DNA of 64,000 nucleotides from Brachionus koreanus (lineage: Eukaryota > Rotifera > Eurotatoria > Ploima > Brachionidae). Location of the stretch: contig PJRA01000198.1 of assembly GCA_016987375.1 (NCBI GenBank), forward strand, positions 714,404 through 778,403. The letters run 5' to 3'. This document shows positions 33,241-45,561 of the stretch, one piece after another; the stretch's first letter is position 1; each line of letters opens with the position of its first letter. The position numbers and the translations under genes are program-made. The notes beneath the pieces were generated by a model, which was not told the DNA's origin, ran no database searches, and worked only from the letters and a program-made list of their open reading frames with translations.

Positions 33241-33832
33241 TTATACGTCATAATTGAAAAAAGGTCTATCAGCAACACCAGTAACTCGTGAAATATGTCC
33301 ATCGGAAAGTGTTAAAGGTAAGAACAGTACAAGATTGGTTAAAAAATTTAATAGTGTTGATAAAATCCTTTAAAGGAAGAAAGGGTAGAGCAGTCATTCT
33401 CGAACAGATCATACTTTGCTTAAAGCTTTTGATAGCAATTCCTAGTTTAGTGCTCGCCAATTATCAAAAGACCATTACAGATGACAATCGACCATATGTA
33501 TACTTTACTTCAAGAAAAATATCCTTCTTTTAATCAATCGAAAGGTAGGTTTGTTTCATACATACCAGCTTGTAAAGAATCAAAGGCAGATGAAAAAGGA
33601 ATCAAGAATGTGAAAGAAATGCATTGGACACATTTTGCCTTCGCATTACCGTGACATTACCAAATGCACTTGTTCAGCCTTTTTCAAACATTACATGTGC
33701 AGGCATTTAGTAGGTCTTGCAATTAGATTAAATTATCTCAAACCACAACCAGCATCAAGAGATGTACCGATTAGTGAAAGACGCAAAAGAGGAAGACCTA
33801 TTAAGGCGAAAAAAGCTTTATTAATTGATTAA
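33241..33832 (+). pseudogene. Broken SWIM zinc-finger transposase (MULE-like)
   Basis: Coding pieces in different frames: KKGLSATPVTREICPSES (about 33,257-33,310), then MYTLLQEKYPSFNQSKGRF through EMHWTHF (about 33,495-33,640), then after a frameshift the SWIM motif CTCSAFFKHYMCRHLVGLAI (C-x-C-x8-C-x-H) and a basic tail ERRKRGRPIKAKK with a stop at 33,830-33,832. This is the C-terminal region of a Mutator-like transposase. The first piece also occurs at 58,735-58,800, and the tail resembles the fragment at 430-520. Confidence 0.65.
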
Positions 33833-34535
33833 AATTCCTCTTTATTTTTTATTTTTTGATATTTTAATTGACTAAAATTTAGATTTTACTTAACATTATG
33901 TACTAAATAATTATCAAAATAAAAAAAATACTGATAGTATATAAATTATTTACTGATTTAGTTTAAATAATTTAATCTTCATTTAATATTAAATAAAATC
34001 TTTGTCCTTCTGATTATCACCTTTTTCGCTAAATAGCTGATTTTCTAAGAGGAAGGTATTTTACTTAACCAAAACCTAGTTGAAGACGTGAGTTTTTTAG
34101 GTCCAAAGTCGTGATTAATACTCACTGGTAGAAGTCTAAAGATTATAGAGCATATTTATTTATATTTGGTAGATTAGCTAGCTGTTGACTTTTTTAATTA
34201 ATAAATTAAAAAATAGGGTAGCAAAATTGTTGTTAGAATAGGTCTTCCACTTTTTTCAAAAGCACTTTGTAAAACCCTAAATTTTAGATCGAACCAACAT
34301 TAGCTTTACTCTTATGTCAACAAAAATTAACTCATATTTGGATTAAATTTATTTCTTATAAAAAAAAATTAAAATATTAGAATATAATTTTAGTTTAATT
34401 TTATTTTGCTTTTTTTATTTCGAATGAAAAAAAAAACTCAATTTAAATTTTAATAAAATATTTCTTTATTTTTCGGTTTAAAATTTAAAGAATGAACATT
34501 GAATTTTTATTTTGCTTTGATTTAGACATTTTAAT
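33833..34535. other. Intergenic upstream of POLD3
   Basis: AT-rich, no recognised gene. Likely contains the transposon's right flank and the POLD3 promoter. Confidence 0.55.
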
Positions 34536-35515
34536 ATGGTTCTGGATTTTGATAACGAAATAGATATTTTGCTTAATGAGCAAGAAAAAATAGTATTTTT
34601 TAGCAATTAGAACCAATTGTACAATTTAAATGTGTTATTTTAGGTTTCTTATAAAGAAGTTAACTATAGATTTGATCTAACGCCCAGTGAATCACAAGAG
34701 TAAGCAATCTACTATTTAAGTTTTTTTTTCATACAAATGTTTTTCAAGGCTACTCTCTAAATTTGTGGAAAAAAAGCGCAAAGATGACCCGTCTTGTAAA
34801 TTCTATGTCACCTATTTAATTATTGGTATTAACCACCAGACTAAAGTAATCTTTGCTAAAGACTTATGTTTCAGTTTTTTAACCTGATTAAATTAAGTGC
34901 AAACAAATAAATTTAGTTAATGAAGCAGATCTCGATTTGTTTGAAAAAGATTGTGTCATATATTCAAAAAAAGTTTACAGTATTCAAAATTTTAAAATAG
35001 AAGTAATTTAAGTTAAATTTTATAGACCAATTTTTAATTATTAAACTTATTTTTTTATTTATCAAAAGGATTTTAACATTCTTTATTCAAATGATGTTGA
35101 TGCTTCGACCAACACAGCAAGGTAATGTAGTTTTAATTCTAATAATTAATTAAGCTAATCGGTTGAAAGAAAAGCGAATTTATCGGTGAAATTTGGTGAA
35201 AAAATTCCAAATAATTTAATGGAACAAGCCACAGCTATGATAAAAAATGAGCCATTAGTCGAAAGAGTAAAGCCGAAGCCAGTAGAGACAGCCAAGAAGC
35301 CGTCAAGTGATTTATCTAAGCATAAAGAGGATGTTTCAAATCAAAAAGAAAACATAAAAGGTTCGTTAAAAGAAGAACCAATGGATACAAGTGAATCAAC
35401 AGGCAAAAAGAGCAAATTTGGCGAAGAAACCAAACAAAAAACTATGACAAAACAAGCTGCAAAGCAACCGGCAAAACATCAATCAACTTTGACTAATTTT
35501 TTTAAAAAAGCCTAA
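34536..35515 (+). CDS. POLD3: DNA polymerase delta subunit 3 (POLD3/p66), short form
   Basis: Six exons: 34536-34592, 34644-34699, 34749-34867, 34917-35002, 35069-35121, 35170-35515; 238 aa. The N-terminal winged-helix region reads VSYKEVNYRFDLTPSESQEL, KRKDDPSCKFYVTYLIIG and VYSIQNFKIEDFNILYSND, matching the p66 order (VTYKWLSYTLGV; LHVTYLVSG; HVYSIQ). The C-terminus ends QSTLTNFFKKA, a PCNA-interacting PIP box (Q-x2-[LI]-x2-FF), as in human POLD3. The subunit tethers Pol delta to PCNA and supports replication and break-induced repair. It is about half the human length (466 aa); the middle linker is short and Lys/Glu-rich. It ends 100 bp from the NUP42 stop on the other strand. Confidence 0.92.
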
Positions 35516-35615
35516 ATAACAAAAAAAATTATTTTTCTTTAAAATTTAAAATTTGTAAAAATTTATTTTTTTCACAAAATTTTGCAATAAATATGAATCG
35601 ATTAAGTGTTTATTT

Positions 35616-36864
35616 TTAACATAATTCTTTAGGTGGTGGAACATTTGGTATACGACCAATCGTAAATTCATTTGATTTAAACTCATTAAGATCTTGTTTA
35701 TTGATTTCAGTTATGTCACTATAAAACATTTTATTTTCAAGTGGTTCTTGCTTTTTCAAAGGCAAATTTTGGCCAAAAAAAGTGTTTTCCCTTGTTTGTG
35801 TCGATTCAGTATTCATTTGAACAATGTTGGAAAAAAAATTTGTTTCCATAGGTTTTGCCGTTGGCTCCTGAAAAGCTTGATTTGCACTAGCTAGATTAAA
35901 AGATGGTGTTTTAAATGGTTCATTTGGTTTAACAAATTGTCCTCCAAACCCAGAACCAAATACGCTTGCTTGTGTTTGTGGCTTTGGTTGATGCATCACT
36001 AATTGAGCAAATTTGTTCTGCTGTTGGGGCTGAATTTGCTCTATTTGTTTCTGTTGAACTATTTTCAAAAATGGATTTTCAGATGCTTGAACGCTTTTCG
36101 ATTTTTCACATTGATTAAAGTAATTTAGCTATGAAAAAAAATTTTCAAAATCAATAATTATATTTATTAAAAAAAATAAGATTAAAACCAAATATTCTCT
36201 GATTTGTTGATTTGGATTGATCATTTGTTTTATAATGTTTAAAGTTTCATTCAATTTAATATTATACTCATTTATCTTAAAACGAATAGTTTTAATTTTT
36301 ATAATTAGGACCAAAACAAAACAGCTACAGCTTGGGTTAAATTGTTTTTTGCTCTGGCTTCATACAAACTAAACCTCGCTTCCTCAGGTGAGATGTCATT
36401 TAGGACTTGAATTTGAAAAAAAAATTTTTTCTTAAATTTTATCTATGAGCAATTTAAAAACCTGGTATGCATGAAGCTGATTTGGAATATGTGTAACAAG
36501 AAAATTTCCACATAGGAGCAGAATTTATCCAAGTACTCATATCATTTCGAATATGTTCTCTTTTTTGATTTTATTAGTAAAATATAAAAATATGTTTTCA
36601 AAGAAAAATTACAAAAATTCATTTTGATTTAAAAACTCTTCATTTTGTCCTTCCTTTGGTGCTGATCGCTGATCTTGTTGTCTTGGATAAGATTGAAAAT
36701 TCTGTGACTGAGATTGATATCGATAGTCTCGACTCTGACCTTAAAAATTAACTTTAAATGTAATATTTTGAAAAGCATAGCCAAAATATACTTCTTGGAT
36801 GTTGATATTTACAGCTACTTCCGTAACGACAATTTCCCTGCAAAAAAAATTTGCAAACTGTCAT
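35616..36864 (-). CDS. NUP42: Nucleoporin NUP42 (NUPL2, CCCH zinc finger)
   Basis: Six exons: 36864-36792, 36739-36613, 36559-36462, 36405-36329, 36275-36189, 36128-35616; 324 aa. It opens with a CCCH finger, MTVCKFFLQGNCRYGSSC followed by KYQH, very close to human NUP42. A Gln/Ser-rich part follows, then a conserved helical segment (LNDISPEEARFSLYEA and IKLNETLNIIKQMINPNQQI). The Gln/Phe-rich C-terminal region has FGSGFGG and NLASANQAF, and the end FTIGRIPNVPPPKELC matches the conserved GLE1-binding tail. NUP42 sits on the cytoplasmic side of the pore and helps GLE1 activate DDX19 in mRNA export. It has fewer FG repeats than the human protein. Confidence 0.93.
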
Positions 36865-37164
36865 TATTCTTAAAATATTTGAATGTTAATTAATTTTTTT
36901 TTGTTGCATTATTTTTTAAAATAGCAATACTTATTGCATACAAATTTTCAAAATTAAAATTTTTGATTATGAATTCAAATTTTATTTCAAAGTATGAGTG
37001 GATTTAATTAAAAAAAAAAAATGTTAAAATTATCTTTATTAATTGTGACCATTAAAAGTATTTACATTCAATTTCAATAACTGAAAAAAAAAATTTATAA
37101 TAATAATAATAATGAGTAAAATAAAACCGATTTTTAACAATGAAAAATTTGGTTTTTTAACTGG

Positions 37165-40100
37165 TCAACGTCTGTCCTTTGAACGTGATTTACTTCTTCT
37201 TCTATAAGATCTGTCACGACTTTTGGATCGAGTCCTACTTCGGCGACGGCGTGAATCTTTTTTTTTCTCTTTTTTCTTCAAATCTTCTTCAGACAAATCT
37301 TTTTTTTCGCTAATTGAAGGTGCTGAAGTTTTCCTCAAAAACTCTTCTACATCTTGGTCGTACTAGAAAAAAATATTTAAAATTAAATTTCAATTTTTCT
37401 CTCATTACTTTAGAGGAATTAGCCGTTTGTCTAAATTCACTTTGATTATAAGCAGAATATTGCTGGTTCATGATCATTTGTTGATTCATTCCATAGCCAT
37501 ACGGAGCATTTGAATAATACTGGTCATAAGCTCCAAAAGGACCTGTCTGCATAGAATACATTTGTTGTTGTTTTAGAGTGGCAGCCAAATATTCTTCATA
37601 AGTCTTTGAAAATAAATTTTAAATTTTCTCAAAAGCTAATTGAATCAAATTATTAGTATTTACACTATTGAGCACAATATCTTTGGGCAGATCGGCAAAC
37701 TTTGACCGATCTTTGTCTTTTCTGCGCGAAGCTTGAAAAAAAAAGTTGAATAAAAAAAAATTTATAAAAAAAAAAATTAAAATTAAATTACATGGACTCG
37801 GACTTCTTGTTCGTTTATAGGGTAAATTTTCGTTTTGATATCCTTGCATGAAACCTTGACCTGGATGTGGGTAATAGCTTGATATTAAATGCGGTGGAAC
37901 GACTCCTGGCTGCTGAAAATAAGACCTGTTCTGATACATTGTCCTATTGTCGTACTTTCGTCTATAAAAAATAAATGATAAACTCTATTTGTTTATTCAG
38001 ATATGTTAAACTACCGGTATGGCACATGCTCTTTTTTGTACCTGTCATGGGAAACAATTTGAACTTTGGACTCAGACTGTTCTCTGTCGCGCTCAGTGGA
38101 GCTTCGCTTAGATGACTTGGAGCTACGACTGTCTCTGCTCGAGCTTCGTGATCTGCTTTTCTTAGCCTTGCTTTCATCTTCCAAAAGCTGTTCATGTCTT
38201 CTTTTTGACTTTTTAATAATAGAGCTCAAGTTTTTATTTATTTCCTGAACTGTTGACTCTGGCTCGTTTGGCATTGATAGCTCGAACAGTCGACAAAGCG
38301 ATTCGCCGCAATGAGGCTCTATTTCCTTAAAGAACAAAGTAAAAAAAGACCAAGACAAATACTCAAGCGCGACTAACCTGACCATCTCGGCCTATTTTTA
38401 CCTGACGGTTATCATTCCAACTGTTTAATAAGTGTTGTGTTTTTGTAAAGAATAAATCGTTTCTATTTAAAAATAATGTGAATAATTTATTTTTATTATT
38501 TAAATTAGATTAGAAATTTTATTTATTAATAATTATTTTTAAAAAAATAAAATAAAATCTTAAAATAATTAAGAATTAGGTGCAATAAAAATTCGTTGAA
38601 GAATATTTTATTTTTTATTTTACATCTGATAACGAGATATGTTTTAAAACAATTGTCTTTAGGCAAAAAAGACTACAATTTTTATCACATCTTAGATGGA
38701 TTAAACCGGTCAAATTAAAAAAAATCATGTAAAGCCAATTATTTACAAATTAAAAAAATAAATAAATAAATTTTTTTAAAAAAAAAGTTTTTGAGTTAAA
38801 AAAAATAATTAACTAATTAATTAATACTTAGTGATCCAATCTATTTTAAATACGCCCATTAGAGAACGAGGATTCAATGTCGGAGGAAGCATCCAATTGA
38901 CCTGTAAATCTGAATCCAGACGGCATTCACTAGCTAAGCGAGCATAGCCTTGAAAACGTCCGCTTTCAGCAACCGAAAATATCAAAATCACGTTAGCGCA
39001 TTCCTTTTATTTGAATTCGTAACTAAAAGCTTTCTCTATAAAAATAAAATTTTACTTTGTAAGCTTTGTTCAATTTAATTTCGTTTGCTTTTGGAGTTGA
39101 CCATACGTTCTAAAAAAAAATTAAAAATTAAATTTTTTTTTCATTTATTCATTTTTTTTTAATTAAAATAAAAAAGATATGTTAAAGATATTATTAATTT
39201 TTTTTTCAACGCTCAAAACCGCAGGGATTCAAAAACCGCGACTCATTTTATTTGACTCGTTTTTTTTTTACTTTTTTTTAAAATTAAAATAAAATTATTT
39301 TGTGATAGAAATTAATTATATTCTTTATTTAAGATACTATTGAAAAAAAAATATAAAAGATGATTAAATTTAATGAATAAAATACAAATAAATGAAGTAA
39401 CAAAAGGGGTTCAAAAGGATGCCTTCGGTCTTTGAGTGCTAAATGACCTCTTAATCTGATTTATACCATATATTACAATCATTTGAATTTTAAAAAATTA
39501 TTTTAAGTGTATTTCCTAAAAAAAACAAGTAAAAAAAATTTCTTCTTTTTTTAAATTGAATTTTATTAAGATAGAGCAAATGAATGAAAATAATTTTACA
39601 TTTTTTCATTTTTAAATTTTAAGATTTTTTTAAAATTTAAAAATTTTCCTAAATTGTTTGGTAAACAAAATGAAAACTAAAAATTTTTTGAAATGTTGGA
39701 CAAAAAATTTAAAAATAAGAAACTTTAAAAGTGTAATATTATTTTTATCTTGGCAGCAAAGAACCATTTTACAAGAAAATTTTAATTTATTATTTGTATT
39801 AACGTAATAGTGGGCTCTTGTTTACTAGTTTATTTTAACATGAAGTTATATTTAAATTAAAATAAATGTTTAAAATTCATTATAGAGTTTCATTACAACA
39901 ATATTCCCATTAAATTTTATCGTATGAACTATTCATGATTATGGAATGTGAACTTAAAGTATAAATTTTATTCATGGGTTCGCATGATAGATTTTTGCAT
40001 GATAATGCATGATAGACTGTAATTGCAAATTTAAATTATATGATACCAAGCTCAAATAAATTTTTTTTCGTAGGTGTTTTGATTGAGATTTAAATAATTT

Positions 40101-41624
40101 AAGTTTAAACATGATCTAAAAGTTTTTACTAAATATATTTTTAAAATTTTTTGAAGAAGCTTTTTTTGTTTAAAATGATAAAATTTTGAAAAAAACATGT
40201 ATAAAATAGACATGATGTCAGCATGATAGCTTCACATGTATTTAATAATAGGGTCGTGGAAGTCTATTCTTTTTTTTTTTAATTCTAATTTAAAATTTTC
40301 AAAGTTATTTCATTTTCATAAAATTTAAAATAATAAAGTTTAAGATAATTAGATACTGTATTTCCTTGCTTACAGATGTCCCCAAAATTGTCTCTTTTGA
40401 AAAATTTCACCTCACTAGTTGACTGAAAATTCTCTCTAAAAGTTCTTTGAAATTTAGTACATAAGAACAGAAAAATAAGTAAAAATTTCCTATAACTTTT
40501 TTCCTAGAGGTTGAAAATTGGTTTTGTAAATGTAACATAGTGCAATATGTAAAAAATGTAGAAACTCTCTGCAAAATGCACTACACTTAACACATTAAAA
40601 TATTATTTTGCAAAACTTGCAGAGTAATTGAAGAATTTGGCTAACAATGCAACTATGAATGTTTCACAATGTTGCACTAACAGAACCAATTTTTAACCTC
40701 TAGGAAAAAAGTTATAAGAATTTTTTATTTTTTTTCTATTCTTTTATACTAAATTTCACAAAACTCTCTTCAAAAATCAATGATCTTTTTGAAAACTACA
40801 AGATGAGTAAAAAAGAGGAATACTGGGATACACTTAGAGCAAGGAATACAATACTAATGTTTTTCAAAAAGAAAAAATTATAAGAATAAATTATATTCTA
40901 TCTTTAAGCCAGTCAGATATAATTAATATGACAAAATCAGACAAAAAAAATGAAGCTTCAAATTATTGACTCTTTTGAGCCAAAAAAAATAGGTTAGGAC
41001 TTCCATTTAACCGAAAATTTGTCTGGAAGATCAAAAAAAACTAAGATTTCTATTTGGATGCCAATGTGAAAAATTCTAAAAGTAGAATAATCTAGTTCTG
41101 ATCTTCTTAATGAACTGTTTTTTAATTTTAGAGCAAAAAAACCTGACAAATATTAAAATTTTGACTAAAATTTTTATTTAAAAGAATTTTTAGAAATTTA
41201 AAAATTTAGATATTAAAATAAATTAAAAATAAATTAAAAAAAAAGTCTATTAATGACTTACTTTAGATTGTGCAAGCTGTACATTCTCGTAATTGTTGCT
41301 CTTAATCAAAAAATATCGAGTATTTTTGAACAAGTATTTCATTTCATTTAATAAGTTTTCGTCAATAGCTTGTGAACTTTCCTTGCTTTTAATCTCATTA
41401 ATTTCACCTGATTCGAGTATTTCGCCATTGTCTTCTGTTTTAAACAAGTCGTTCTCATTCGCATTCGCATTTGACTCGTCCAAATTAAGCTTTTCCCTTT
41501 CGCTTTTATTCTCGATCACATCATTGTTAGATTCAAGAGTAATTTGTTTGTCTTTTTCGGTCGATTCGTTCTGGTTGTTAAAATCATCTTCAGGAGTCAA
41601 AACCAGTACGTCTTCGGCACTCAT
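37165..41624 (-). CDS. YTHDC1: YTHDC1-like nuclear m6A reader
   Basis: Nine exons: 41624-41262, 39109-39056, 39003-38828, 38462-38378, 38325-38015, 37961-37792, 37731-37664, 37603-37409, 37362-37165; 539 aa. An acidic N-terminus leads into the YTH domain (about residues 98-250): FKNTRYFLIKSNNYENVQLA, VWSTPKANEIKLNKAY, ILIFSVAESGRFQGYARLAS, VNWMLPPTL, MGVFKIDWI and VKIGRDGQEIEPHCGESLC. The aromatic cage tryptophans (in VWSTP and VNWMLP) are present, so m6A binding is expected. An Arg/Ser tract, a Tyr/Gln/Gly-rich part and a terminal SR tail (SRTRSKSRDRSYRRRSKSRS) follow, as in the animal protein that guides splicing and export. Intron 1 is 2.15 kb, far longer than the rest. Confidence 0.96.
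39207..39442. repeat. Possible 235-bp MITE, CTCAAAG-type ends
   Basis: The left end AACGCTCAAAACCGCAGGGA and the right end read inverted (TAGCACTCAAAGACCGAAGG) resemble each other over about 35 bp. The inside is AT-rich with no frame. The end sequence resembles the inverted pair at 18,790 and 19,018. The imperfect ends keep confidence low. Confidence 0.4.
40354..40856. repeat. 500-bp snap-back inverted repeat in YTHDC1 intron 1
   Basis: The left arm (about 40,354-40,520, from TGTATTTCCTTGC to TTTTTTCCTAGAGGTTGAAA) and right arm (about 40,690-40,856) are imperfect reverse complements over roughly 165 bp each, separated by about 170 bp. The inner parts (TTCCTAGAGGTT-AAATTGG) are most alike. 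It looks like a foldback MITE. I see no clear target duplication. Confidence 0.7.
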
Positions 41625-41944
41625 TTTTAAATTTTAAATTTTAAACTAAAATAAAATATTAAAAAAAAAAACAATTTTTTTTAATTTTTAATTTAGAGCT
41701 TTATTATTATAAGATATTCTATTTTGGTTGCTTTGTGAAAATTAAATACTAGATTTTGCTTTACTGTACTTTTGGTGTTAATTTAGATATACACTTTAAT
41801 AATAATTTATGATTTTGTAAGCATAATTTGAAGTATTGTTTATGATTTTGAAATTTTGGAAAATAGTTGCATTAAAAGTACAACAAAATGTCTACTAAAA
41901 AAAAGCATATATTTATATTAAGAAAAATATTGAAATAATTTTAA

Positions 41945-44900
41945 ATGGAGCCGCAATTTTCAATTCCCATCTTGGATCAAAATTCATTTCTAAGAAACAA
42001 GCTTCAGTGTTTTTTAGTTCAAAAATTAAGGGCTAGCAAAAATTCAGCGGATGAACTGGCTCAATTGGTCGACTTTTTGCTTTCCCTTTTCAATACAAAT
42101 GAATTAATTCCAGATTTCATCGATTTCTCAGCTCAATTGGTCTGTAACGAATTTAGAAAAAATTTTTATGCCAAAATTTTGAGTGAAATTTTTAATATAC
42201 TCCATTTATTGAAGCTTTCTTCTAGTCATTGTATAGCCTCTCAATTAAGCAACTTGATATGTTTCACTAATTTTAACGAATCTTTTGGCATTCTTTATGA
42301 TTGTTGTGTGCTAAAGCAAACCGAAATTTTTTTTTTCTTGATCAAAAATTTCATATCACGTCACTCGCTAAGAACACTTATTGCCGAACGGATCCAAGCT
42401 GAATCTTCAAATTCAAATTCTAGTCTAATTGAAGATGCATGTATATTGAAAATTTGTAATTTGCCAGACAAATTTATTGCTATACTAGAATCTAAGATTG
42501 TTTTTAAAAACAAAAAGATTTATACAAATTTTTTCATGCCTAATAACTATTTTAAAATATTAATTGCTGATTTATATGGGTATCTAAAACAAAATTATTT
42601 AAATTTAAACCAAAATGGCATAAGACTGATCAGCACTTTATATGGAAAAATATGTTTTATTGGCTTTGGTCAAATTTTGTTTGATAGTCTTACAAAAAAT
42701 TTGCTAATACTTAACTATAAAGAAAACAAATGGAAATCAATTTGCAAAAAATTATTCGAGAACATACCATATAAATATTTAGAATCGTGTCTACTAACCC
42801 TGATTAGAAGGTCCAGCTGGTAGCTAAAAGTTTTTTTTTTCTAAATTAAAAAATAAATGCCACCTTTAAAATTGTTTCAAGCTATGAAGATGTTCTGGTA
42901 ATGCTTCAAGATCTCGGCACTGAAAATTCAAATTTTAAACATTTGATATGTGATAAATTTTTATTTTATAAATCAATCAATGAAGTAAAAAAAATTTTTT
43001 TTTAATTTTTATTTTTATAATTTATTTTACATGTGTAGGAAAAATTTGTGTTAAACCTAATCGGTTATGTAAGACATGTACAAGAGTCTAGATTTGTTTA
43101 TCGCCAAGTTTTCAGCAAATTGCTTACGTCATGGTCATGCTATACATCTTTAACAAACACATCTTACGAACAGCATTTATTTTTGACAAAGTGTTTACTC
43201 ATCTGCTATTCATATCTGGAAGAAAGTGATAAAAAAAATTTTACTCAAGGTAAAAAAAAATGCTAATAAAATATTTATTTATTTATTTTTTAAACCTAGA
43301 ATTGCTAAAACCATTGTTGAGCGGAGTTGAAAAACATTTACATTCGGCATTTGAAAATTTAAGATTTCTGGGCATGGTAATTGGTGAAGTTCTAATGAAT
43401 GGACTATTTATGGACTTAGACTGTAACGAAATCAAAAAACTTAAATTTGAGGTAGTAAAAAAAATTAAAATTAAGCTTTAATTCAAAATTTAAAATTTTA
43501 ATAGTATGAACATACTGATGAAACAAGGGCTCTTATTTCTCTTAGTTTAAAAAATAATCAGGAATCCATTTACAAAAATAGCTCGATTTCAGATTTAGAA
43601 TCTAATCTGGACTCGATTGAAGAACAAATTTTGAATAATAATGAATATAAAGAAAAAATAATATTCGAAAATAAAAAACTTGATATCAATATAAAACAAA
43701 GTGAATCAATCGATAGTGATGATGAGGATAAATTACAAGCATATGACTTGTCAAATGATACTGTCAAGCAAAATGTTAAAAAGCCATTATTTTTACGTGA
43801 TTGCTTAAATTGTAGTTTTGAAAATATTTTGTTTTCAGTAAATGAATTAAAAATTTTTTTTTAGCACTTATTTATTCGGATGAGCCAGCTGAAATAGATG
43901 AAGCTTTAAAATCAGTCAAAAATTTGTGTGATACTTATCATTCGGAACTAGAGGAAATCTGTGTCGAACTATTAAGAGTTTTATTGTGCAAATCAAACAC
44001 ATACTCCTCTAAAGAATTTGATAGTTATCGAATGGAGGCTATGATAAGTGTTACTTGTCATTACCCAAAATTATGTGCTCAATATTTGACTAGCCAGTTT
44101 TATGAAGCTGGTTACTCTTTATCCCAAAGAGGTGATATATTAAATATTCTTGTGATGTCGGCACAGCAGCTAAGTGATCCCAATATCGAAAAAATAATTG
44201 ATAAACGAGCTGTGATTAAAAGCTATATTAACTTTAATATGATTACTGAGGAACACTTTCGAAATTTGGTCAAAAAAAGATCTTCAACCCCAAATGAAAC
44301 AAAAAAAGTAAAAAAAAAAAATTTTAAAATTTATTAATATTATCTTTTAAATTAAAGAAAAAAATTGTCAAAAGCAAAGAAAACAAATTTTCAGATTTTG
44401 TTGGCTATTTCTTTTTTCCTCTTCTAAATCAATATGACAAGTAAATTTTAAGATGTTGATTGTATTTTATTTTTTATAAATTTAATTTTATTTTTTTTAG
44501 AGAAAGAATTCATTTCTCAATAATGGAAAAGGACTATTTTCTACTTGGAAAAATGATATTCACTCTAGGCATGATATTATATTTTTCCCAAAATTCTACA
44601 GTAATTAATTGAAATGTTTTAATTTATTGAAAACTATTCTTTCTAATAGGTGCATGAAAATATGATCAAAGCTTTAGGAGATTTTTTATGGAATGTTAAA
44701 AACCATAGAGAAGAGTAAATCGGAAAATTTTTTTAGAAAACTAATTTTAATCTATTTTCAATCAAGATTCATTAGAAAATCAATTATTTTCGCTTATACC
44801 ATTATTGTTATGACTGCATCTGACAATGTTCTTTTTGGATATTTAATTAACTACTTGACAGAGTTAAAATTCTGGCTTCAAGCTATAATAATCGAAGAAC

Positions 44901-44995
44901 CAAACAAGGAAAGAAAAATAGAAGCCAATAATTGTTTAAGCCTTTTATCAAATAGAGTAAAAGATAATCTACAATTTTTAATTAGCGGTTTTTAA
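41945..44995 (+). CDS. TELO2: TELO2 (Tel2), TTT-complex HEAT protein
   Basis: Ten exons: 41945-42819, 42882-42984, 43039-43249, 43300-43451, 43505-43811, 43865-44307, 44358-44440, 44501-44600, 44650-44714, 44737-44995; 865 aa. Diagnostic blocks lie in the C-terminal half: FENLRFLGMVIGEVL, DEDKLQAYDLSND (family: DDELVPYDMSGD), LRDCLNSLIY, YLTSQFYEAGYSLSQRGDIL with AQQLSDP, FSDFVGYFFFPLL and FLWNVKNH. The acidic DSDDED stretch before AYDLS is where TELO2 is CK2-phosphorylated to bind the R2TP chaperone. TELO2 stabilises the PIKK kinases (mTOR, ATM, ATR, DNA-PK, SMG1). Intron 9 is only 22 nt and is needed to keep the frame. It diverges from YTHDC1 across a 320-bp shared upstream region. Confidence 0.93.
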
Positions 44996-45194
44996 ATAAA
45001 TATTTACTTTAACTAAAACAAAATTTTCTTAAGTAGAATTTTTTTCGTTTATTCTTCACTAAAATCTGCAATAACTGTGCAATTTAATTAAATAAATGTG
45101 TCTTATTCCGGATCTGTTAGGATCTGGTGGTTCGCGGTTAAAACACAAAAATAAAAATAAAGAGATAAATTAAATAATAATACTTTATTAATAA
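44996..45194. other. TELO2 3' flank up to the gap
   Basis: AATAAA signals near 44,994-45,000 and 45,090 suit TELO2 polyadenylation. The last part may belong to the LINE that continues beyond the gap. Confidence 0.5.
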
Positions 45195-45561
45195 NNNNNN
45201 NNNNNNNNNNNNNNNNNNNNNNNNNNNNNNNNNNNNNNNNNNNNNNNNNNNNNNNNNNNNNNNNNNNNNNNNNNNNNNNNNNNNNNNNNNNNNNNNNNNN
45301 NNNNNNNNNNNNNNNNNNNNNNNNNNNNNNNNNNNNNNNNNNNNNNNNNNNNNNNNNNNNNNNNNNNNNNNNNNNNNNNNNNNNNNNNNNNNNNNNNNNN
45401 NNNNNNNNNNNNNNNNNNNNNNNNNNNNNNNNNNNNNNNNNNNNNNNNNNNNNNNNNNNNNNNNNNNNNNNNNNNNNNNNNNNNNNNNNNNNNNNNNNNN
45501 NNNNNNNNNNNNNNNNNNNNNNNNNNNNNNNNNNNNNNNNNNNNNNNNNNNNNNNNNNNNN
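45195..45561. other. Assembly gap (367 N)
   Basis: A run of N. The right edge cuts into a LINE fragment, so the gap probably hides more repeat sequence. Any frame drawn through it is meaningless. Confidence 0.99.
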
